Below, piece after piece: positions 58,401 to 64,000 of a stretch of 64,000 nucleotides of DNA. The notes beneath the pieces were generated by a model that ran no database searches, had not been told where the DNA came from, and worked only from the letters and a program-made list of their open reading frames with translations. The translations under genes and the position numbers were made by a program. The DNA is from Bimastos eiseni (lineage: Eukaryota; Annelida; Clitellata; Crassiclitellata; Lumbricidae): positions 27,055,177 through 27,119,176 of the forward strand of contig OY365814.1 in assembly GCA_959347315.1 (NCBI GenBank), in the 5' to 3' direction. How positions within the stretch are numbered: the stretch's first letter is position 1; the number at the start of each line of letters is the position of its first letter.

Positions 58401-61400
58401 TTTTATGTGCTAACTGATGTGATACTCTAGTAAGTACTAAGGTACAATTATATGTCTGATGTGTTTATTGATGTGGTACTCTATAGTAAGCATTATGGTA
58501 CTATGTGTTTGATGCATGAACTCATGTGATACTATAATAAGTACAATGGTACTATATGCATTTGATGCTTTAACTGATGTGATGCACTATATGCCTGTGA
58601 TGTGTCAACTTATGTGAAATATGTATACACAGTGCAAACATTGGTGGCATGGCTTAAACAGCAGACTGAGAATATTAAAAATATATTGAGAATTAAATCC
58701 CAGACCTGCTAGTGTGTTGAAAGGCAAAAGAATTCAAGTTCTGAGAAACCGACAACAAGCCAATTAGCATAATCAAGGCGAGAGGAGACAAGTGAACAGG
58801 CTGTGGCTTGTGACCTATTCTCAGGCAGGGTCAACCTGATGTAACGTATTGCCCTGATGTAATAGAAAAAAGATTTACAAAGGTCTGTTATGTGTGGGGT
58901 CAATGTGAGCTTACTGTGACAAAAAACACAAAGCAGCACACAGCCTAAACCCCCTCTAAAGTCGAAATCATCATCCTATCTGGCAGTGCCGTCATTTATG
59001 GATGGCGCCTTAGATAAAAAGTGCCGGAGACTAAAAGATTCTTCATTCCCTAGAGGATGCCTCAGAGACTGAGGGTCGGTGGCCGAGGGGTAATATATGA
59101 GCGATAATCTCAGCATTCAATCACTCATGCACTTGAGATACCTGACGTTATCTCGAGCTCTGATCTCTGCCGCCGCAGTCTCAGCACTGCTTCAAGCAAC
59201 AATAGCGTCAAAGACACTTCTTTGTTCACAGCAAAAGTCTCATCACTCTTGCGATGAGAGATTGGTCTGTAAAAAAGCCCATCACAAAAGGTGTCCGTTC
59301 AGTAAAGCTTCAAGAAAAATGGAAGAAAACGAAGATAATTCTTCCAAGAAGGTATATATTCCCAGGCAGACGCACACAAAAGTCCAGTGAATCGCGTCTC
59401 AACCACAACGACATATATCCAGATTCTTTCCCCAAGTGTGTGCAGCTATAAGTGCCCACTGCACTCATATGTTGTGAAAATATCAGATCTCAATAGAGAG
59501 TTGTCTAGCCATCTGCCAACATATGCTGAGAACAAGAAAACGAAGATGTCAACATTTGCTGCCTCTCAAGTTTAACTTTTATATATTCAAGGTTAACTAT
59601 GCTGCACAATGAGCAGCTAAAGTAATAACTGCTCATTGTGCAACATAGTTAACCTTCAATAGGTACTCAAAGGTACTCAAAGGAAAACATGTACATACAA
59701 TACCCACTTCTGGAGAGGTGCTATATAAATTTTATAACTGGGAATAGAAAATTCCTTGATTTGATATAAGCTGGTATTCCTGACGTGATTTATGTGATAG
59801 TTAAGAAATTCTGAAGACTTACATTACACTTACAAAGTCATCACACCATAATTATAGACTCAGAAATAAATACCAACAGAGCCATTTAAAGACTCAAAAG
59901 ACCAACTGCTACTCACACTTATACTGCATTACTAACTAGATCATAATAAATAATTTTAATGTGTTACTGACAATTCTCATTTTAGAAGCTGATTCAGAAT
60001 AGAACTTACTGTGCGTTATATTGTAACTAAACCACCCTCTCTGACTTACATAAAACATGGGCCTTGCACTGCGGCAGACATAAGAGAGAGCCAAGGAGAC
60101 GATGAACGCGTGGTATGAGAGGAGAATAGAAATCAGTTCTAGAGCCCCTAATCTTTTCATGGGCTCTGCTGTTTCCATGCTTATCTCCGGTTGGTTCCGG
60201 CACAGTTCGTAGGGCTAGGATTATCTAGAATATAACGGGACTACACAGAACTGAAGTTTACGCCGTGATTGCTCTACTCTTCCTTAGACTCATGGGCATC
60301 GAAGGAGCACTCGTTGGCATTCTGCAATTCTGAGTACCTTACAGCGCTTTTGTGAAGCACTCATCGCTATGAGATACACACAGACATACATACAAATATC
60401 TATATATAACTTTGGAGAGGTGCTATATAAATTCTCATGATGAATGAATGAAAATAAATATATATATATATATAGATATATAAAATTATATATATATACA
60501 TAATGAGTGAATGAATACTATGTGTATATATATAGTTATACGTACACATACATACACAATTACAATGCAATCAATGCGATACATATACATACGTACAATT
60601 ACATACAATGCACACACATACATACATTGCTCTTCCCTTCTGAAACACAAAAAATGACAAACTAGACATTATAATTTAGGCCTAGATCATACACTTCATA
60701 TCTGCATCTCCTGTAGACTTTTGTAATAGCACTATTGCTTGACCAAACACGACCCCCCCCATAGTAATTAATACTCTAATACCCAATTAACATACATACA
60801 TCCAATGATATTCTCAAACACCATTAGATGCCCAAGTGTCTGCTGTTAGTAGCCATGCTTCTTAGCAGCTTCAACCATTCAAAATAATTATTCACCTTTT
60901 GGTGGAAAGTAGGACTTGCTTTCGGATTTGTGTGGCCAATCGACGACCAGAGGACCCAGATGCCGAAAGGCAGCCATTATCTCATCTGAAATAAAAATAA
61001 TAATAACACATTATTTCGGCAGCCATTATCTCATCTGAAATAAAAATAATAATAACACATTATCAACATCATCATCATCGTCGTCATCATCATCATCATC
61101 GTCGTCATCATCATTATCAATAACAACAACAAAGATAATAACAAGGGGAGAGGAACAGGTATGGGAGGGGAAGTGGAATGGGAAAAGAAAAGGGAGGGGA
61201 CTCGGGGAGAGGGCCAGAGTAGGGCGAAACATCTAGTAATAGTAATAGTAGAAAAGTTATACAGCTTCATACACTAGCTAAGACTGGATAAAGGGAAACG
61301 TGATGAATTATGATTGTAGTTTTGTTTTAAAACTGTAAACAAGTCCCTATAGATAATAGTAATCAATAAAAAAATCAGCAGTACAAGTTCTGAATAATCC

Positions 61401-61906
61401 ATCACATCAAACCCATATTTTCACCAAGAAAAGAATCAATCCAATCAATAGCTAATTAGAAATTAATCAAACTCTGATTGACAGGTGAATTCAAACAATA
61501 CTTCAAATGTCTATGTAGAGCTCTTTATTTCGGGAATGTTGTCTAAAACAGTATTTGTAAATGAACATTTATGTAGCAGCATTTCAAGGGCAATCTAATC
61601 AAAGGTTCTCTCTGCAGTAGCCGGTGATTCAAGCATTGATGTCTGGATTGCAAATATTTCTCTGTCTGTCTCTCTGTCTATCTCTCTGTCTGGTATGATA
61701 TCAAATGAAAGAACTACCTTCGTCAATGTCTGGAGGCAGACCACCAACAAAGACTTTTCTGGAATAGCTTTCAACGCGGTTCAGAGCTGGCTGCGATCCG
61801 AGACCAGACTTGCTTGGAAAGCAGAGTTTCCTTGCGGTAAACTGATCCAAGAGGTAAGAGTCACCACGCATTACGTTGTTGTCAAGGAAACCTATCGGCA
61901 AACGAC
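52222..61906 (-). CDS. CPEB: CPEB2/3/4-type cytoplasmic polyadenylation element-binding protein (C-terminal six exons)
   Basis: CPEBs bind U-rich 3' UTR elements and control polyadenylation and translation of dormant mRNAs in oocytes and neurons. Six exons join in phase on the minus strand: 61906-61718, 60985-60896, 55938-55820, 53611-53497, 53000-52819, 52449-52222 (stop at 52,224-52,222), 307 codons. They give a linker, RRM1 (RNP2 KVFVGGLP, RNP1 KGYCFLLF), RRM2 (RNP2 TVFVGGVP, RNP1 GAGRVSF) and the cross-brace ZZ zinc domain, the complete RNA-binding half. VESYSRKVFVGGLPPDIDED and the DWPHK motif place it with CPEB2-4/Orb2 rather than CPEB1/Orb. The disordered N-terminus, often Gln-rich, must lie beyond 64,000. 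Confidence 0.97.
52819..53000 (-). CDS. CPEB: CPEB exon: RRM2
   Basis: Acceptor TTGCAACAG, donor GTATGA at 52,818. It encodes VELAIIMARLYGGVCYAGID, then DPELKYPKGAGRVSF (RNP1) and SYIAAISARFVQLQLGDIDK. 182 nt ending in phase 0. Confidence 0.97.
53162..53340. repeat. About 55-59 bp minisatellite, 3 copies, in CPEB intron
   Basis: GAGTAATTAA(T/C)ATA starts near 53,162, 53,221 and 53,276, each followed by AAGTGTAG and GTAGTGTAG words. Confidence 0.85.
53497..53611 (-). CDS. CPEB: CPEB exon: inter-RRM linker and RRM2 start
   Basis: Acceptor TTATTGCAG, donor GTGAGA at 53,496. It encodes VQIRPWNLADSDYVMD, QPLDPRKTVFVGGVPRPLRA, including the conserved linker that fixes the two RRMs in a V shape and RNP2 of RRM2. 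115 nt. Confidence 0.97.
53745..53800 (-). repeat. LINE 3'-tail fragment
   Basis: Minus-strand GAGGTGCTATATAAAT, the tail seen after the reverse transcriptase fragment at 39,281, with a CACCTCGAAGTAGT/AAGAGGTG inverted word. Confidence 0.6.
54651..54735. repeat. Dispersed repeat family D, copy 2
   Basis: GCCTTGCATGGCTGCTGACA and AATTCGACTTCTGTAATAA, partner of 31,611-31,690; in a CPEB intron. Confidence 0.8.
55450..55530 (-). repeat. tRNA-derived SINE head (tRNA-Lys-like)
   Basis: The minus strand reads GCTGTAGCTGATTGATTAGA then GCG (A box-like), a CCTCTTAACC anticodon-arm-like segment with CTT (Lys), and GTAGGTTTGAGTTTCC (B box-like). The acceptor arms do not pair, so this is a SINE or tRNA relic and not a functional tRNA gene. 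Confidence 0.65.
55820..55938 (-). CDS. CPEB: CPEB exon: RRM1 end
   Basis: Acceptor TTGTTGTAG, donor GTATGT at 55,819. It encodes YCFLLFQDELSVQALVDACF, then EDGKLYWRVSSPTMKDKP. Most CPEB2-4 proteins have Ala where this has Cys in RNP1 (GY-A-FLLF). 119 nt, phase 1 in, phase 0 out. Confidence 0.96.
56565..56945. repeat. 23-bp minisatellite, about 16 copies
   Basis: Units GTAGTGATAACAGGTGATAG plus CAT, near-perfect in the centre and diverging at both edges. Minus-strand frames made of CYHYMLSPVITT-type repeats are artefacts of a period not divisible by three. Confidence 0.96.
58290..58620. repeat. About 60-bp minisatellite, 5 diverged copies
   Basis: Units contain TGATGTG(A/G)TACTCTAGTAAG and TACTATGGTACTATATG, then TTTGATGTG. 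Copies drift progressively, and the last is partial. Confidence 0.85.
58709..58939 (-). pseudogene. CR1/L2-like LINE reverse transcriptase fragment
   Basis: The minus-strand frame includes LTLTPHITDLCKSFFYYIRA, RYIRLTLPEN and SLVSSRLDYANWLVVG. The order I..LCKS.FY..R.IR......A..L..(S/T)SRLDY.N is the conserved post-palm region of CR1/L2 reverse transcriptases. It sits in a CPEB intron and is truncated on both sides. Confidence 0.8.
59589..59656. other. 28-bp-stem inverted repeat with 12-nt loop
   Basis: AAGGTTAACTATGCTGCACA at 59,589 (arm to 59,616) pairs with the arm 59,629-59,656 with one mismatch in 28. The loop CTAAAGTAATAA is short. Candidates are a foldback relic or a structured RNA. 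Confidence 0.9.
60896..60985 (-). CDS. CPEB: CPEB exon: RRM1 middle
   Basis: Acceptor TTATTTCAG, donor GTGAAT at 60,895. The 90 nt complete the split Asp codon and encode EIMAAFRHLGPLVVDWPHKS, then ESKSYFPPK. The acceptor and first 17 exon bases are duplicated 49 bp upstream (at 61,018-61,066), giving a competing acceptor. Confidence 0.96.
60969..61066. repeat. 49-bp tandem duplication across a CPEB splice acceptor
   Basis: 60,969-61,017 and 61,018-61,066 share GGCAGCCATTATCTCATCTG and the following AAATAAAAATAATAATAAC. Read on the minus strand, the upstream copy holds a complete decoy acceptor (exon start would be 61,034). Confidence 0.95.
61060..61126. repeat. (TCA/TCG)n trinucleotide tract
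   Basis: CATCATCATCGTCGTCATCA repeats directly upstream (minus sense) of the duplicated CPEB acceptor. Confidence 0.93.
61718..61906 (-). CDS. CPEB: CPEB exon: linker and RRM1 start
   Basis: The acceptor GTTGCCAG at 61,914-61,907 and donor GTAGTT at 61,717 bound 189 nt. It encodes RLPIGFLDNNVMRGDSYLLD, a Ser/Gly linker, then RVESYSRKVFVGG with RNP2 of RRM1, and ends in DIDE plus one base. The GFLD(N/D) segment is shared with CPEB2-4. Confidence 0.92.
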
Positions 61907-62579
61907 CTGGCAACAGCAGAAAAAGAAACAAAGATAGCAACATTATAATCTCTATAACAAATTAAAAATAATGCTCAGAGCATCTTGAAAGTTGTAGCTT
62001 CTGCACAGATTTTCATGCATCGTGTTCGCAGGTTGATGCCTTTGTACTAGACATTAGTGCAATGGAATACATATCATAGACAGCAATGACTGATGGTTTC
62101 TGGATAAACAGACGTTATCCAGGCATAAAAAGTGTCGCTGTTACTACAAAGTTCTTATGCCTGTTTTAAAAAAATCTTTTAACTTTGTGAGGTCTAAATC
62201 ATAGCATAATTGGTCCAATTGGAAGTACAACAGCTTAGAATTAGCAGCAGCTGATTTATGCCTTATGGACTTAAAAGGCTAAAAGCATCTCAACTTCCAG
62301 CAAAAACAACCTTGCCACAGTTTAAAATCACACCTTAGCCTGGTTCTCTGCTGCCAGTTGTTGTTGGCACCAATGGGTTTCACATACTTGTACATTTTCC
62401 TCAGAAGCGCTAAAATAAATTAACTTACGATGTCAGCAATTTATTTTACTTACTTACTGACAATATAATAAATTTGTCATCCAACAATGGTTTTTGAGTA
62501 AATGATACGTCACTAAATGTATCAAGTAGGCCAGGCCAGTTTTTCTTACGAAATTCTCAGATGGTTGGTCAGAAATAAC

Positions 62580-62742
62580 ACACACCATGAGCTATATAAA
62601 TGTCCAGTAACATTATAGCACACTAGTTGCAAGGTGGTCGAGCAGTCAATGCATCAGAATGTCACCTTTACAACGCAGGTCTGAATCTTAGACCAATCAG
62701 ACAGAGAGTGTACCATCAAAATGGTTGCAACCTGCAACCTCC
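62580..62742 (+). repeat. tRNA-Ser/Leu-derived SINE, copy 1
   Basis: GTGGTCGAGCAGTCAATGC (A box) and GGTCTGAATCTTAGACC (B box) are spaced like a tRNA head with TCACC between. It is matched by 63,598-63,757 over about 150 bp, with TATATAAATGTCCAGTAAC upstream and GACAGAGAG...ACCATCAAAA downstream. Confidence 0.7.
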
Positions 62743-63597
62743 TAGCTTATCATCTTTTATATGAGTAGAGTACTTCCTGGAATCCAACGTCAAAGTATTA
62801 CTTTGAACATTAAAGTGAAAGACATCTTATCTGAGTTGCTACATATACATCCACTTTATTTCTGTATTGTATTCCGTCTGTAGTGTATTCCGAGATACAA
62901 AAGTGACTAAAATGCAGTTCATGATAACCGAAACACGAGTAGCTGGACATGGCACTATAGAAGTGAGCAACATCAATGGAAAATTGGATAGGAAACACAA
63001 TCTGACCGGTTTCCAGGTGTGGACATCCATATGTTCCGCTACTAGTATGTATTTATTCAAACAAGTCAATGTGCTATCTGAATCACTGAAGGAGGAAACA
63101 TGTGGGTGGCCAAGTACAGTGCTGCAGGGGAACTTCCAGCAGTTGGAATCCATCTGAAGTCTTCCAGGTTTCTTCCCACCATTCAGTTGCTTTCAGAAAC
63201 AGCTGCCTCCAGGAAATCGCCACCATCCCAATGCCTGTTGTAGGGGTAGTGACTCCTACTGTAGTCATAATGCCATGCCAACAAAGCACAACTGAACCAG
63301 TCTGTCAGTCTGGCTGACAAACCCACTATACCTGCAGCTGTTGATCTCAGCTGTAGCCTGCACCAACTGCTAAAGCGGCTAAGGATTGGCCTCACAGTGC
63401 AACCGCCTTCAATAGCAACAACAGATAGCACAGCCACACTAATGTGAAGAATTTCGACCAATTTTTGCTGATAGTTAACACAGAGTGCTTCTGCATTTCG
63501 CACAAATTAAAATATCGGACAGGAAACAAGCAATTGAGACTGGGTTATGGCAAACTGCCAATTTAAAGTGACCACTCAAACAAACTGGGACATCAGA

Positions 63598-63757
63598 ACA
63601 CATCACGAGGTATATAAATGTCCAGTAACATTACACCACACTAGTGACAAGGTGGCCGAGCAGTTAATGCACCAGAATGTCACCATTACAACCAAATACA
63701 ACCAAAATAAGAATCCCAGACCCATCAGACAGAGAGCACACCATCAAAAGGGTTGCA
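63598..63757 (+). repeat. tRNA-Ser/Leu-derived SINE, copy 2
   Basis: GTGGCCGAGCAGTTAATGC (A box, closer to tRNA consensus than copy 1). The B box is decayed to AAGAATCCCAGACCC and a CAACCAAATA insertion-like repeat precedes it. Same strand as copy 1. Confidence 0.7.
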
Positions 63758-64000
63758 ACTTGAAGAAACTTGCAATTTTGGAAATGGCAGGGGATCTAAA
63801 AAATGACCAGCAATACCTTAAAAGATGTTCAACTGCATGTTTAAAACTTCTACTACATAAATCTTTACAACGCTCAGAATGACAGAAAATGCTTAATTTG
63901 CTTGCATGTTTAAGGTAATTGAATTCAAGCTTGAATTGAACTGAATGTAACTACAAATTGGATCATTTTTTAGCACAATCGATGCTACTGAGTTCAACGT

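Larger units (their letters stand above)
56950..60895 (-). other. Distal part of CPEB intron between the RRM1 exons
   Basis: No exon is visible. It contains a TCTGTCTG-rich tract (57,800-58,040), the minisatellite, LINE fragment, hairpin and tails listed here, and ACATACAT/TATATA tracts (60,380-60,630). Confidence 0.5.
61907..64000 (-). other. CPEB upstream intron; no exon recognised
   Basis: Two SINE-like copies and a TCTGTCTC-type tract at 61,660-61,692 just downstream of the region. A possible exon at 62,330-62,410 was considered and not accepted. N-terminal CPEB sequence is not present. Confidence 0.45.

Noticed and set aside
59097..59575. 97-residue + strand frame and its continuation
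   Set aside because: No recognisable domain; composition is that of the surrounding intron. A GGTGGCCGAGGGG word at 59,080 resembles a tRNA A box, but no B box follows.
62330..62410. Additional CPEB exon on the minus strand
   Set aside because: There is an acceptor-like TTATTTTAG, but the downstream boundary is GGCTAAGG without a GT donor, and no frame resembles CPEB.

Overview
The window is animal nuclear DNA: AT-rich, with spliced genes whose short exons are separated by long introns, many microsatellites, MITEs, SINE-like copies and fragments of non-LTR retrotransposons. No bacterial operon structure is visible. The abundance of TAGGCCTA-type motifs, a hAT-like MITE family, CR1/L2-like retrotransposon tails and a Maverick/Polinton fit a marine invertebrate (echinoderm, hemichordate, brachiopod or similar). 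The species cannot be fixed from the sequence.

Layout. 1-6,820 is intergenic and repeat-rich. 6,829-13,478 is a nested insertion: a small hAT-type MITE with an 8-bp target duplication is split by a 6,469-bp Maverick/Polinton (6,847-13,315). The Polinton begins AGTAG, ends CTACT, has a 6-bp target duplication and long minisatellite-filled terminal inverted repeats. It keeps recognisable genes for a packaging ATPase, a retroviral-type integrase with chromodomain, a jelly-roll minor-capsid candidate, a pVI-like basic protein and an adenain-like protease. DNA polymerase B is absent, and the major capsid gene is reduced to about 24 codons. Most genes carry stops or frameshifts, so it is a dead, internally deleted copy. 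13,480-27,550 holds a Mutator-like inverted-repeat element with a near-identical 360-bp tandem duplication, several minisatellites, a second hAT MITE and two retrotransposon ends.

27,557-37,687 (+ strand) is the LETM1 gene (mitochondrial inner-membrane cation/proton exchanger, mitochondrial ribosome-binding). Eleven coding exons can be joined in phase; the first coding exon was not found. One intron is GC-AG and contains a decayed duplicate of a downstream exon. 37,688-52,221 has no coding exon; its + strand is A-rich, and it may partly be the long U-rich 3' UTR of the next gene. 52,222-61,906 (- strand) holds the six C-terminal exons of a CPEB2/3/4-type cytoplasmic polyadenylation element-binding protein (RRM1, RRM2, ZZ). 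Its N-terminal disordered region lies beyond 64,000. LETM1 and CPEB are convergent and functionally unrelated.

The most notable signals are: the Polinton with its exact nested boundaries and three UAAUG stop/start overlaps; the LETM1 GC-AG intron with its duplicated potential poison exon; a 49-bp duplication that copies the splice acceptor of the CPEB RRM1 exon; and near-perfect hairpins at 59,589-59,656 and 46,737-46,797.
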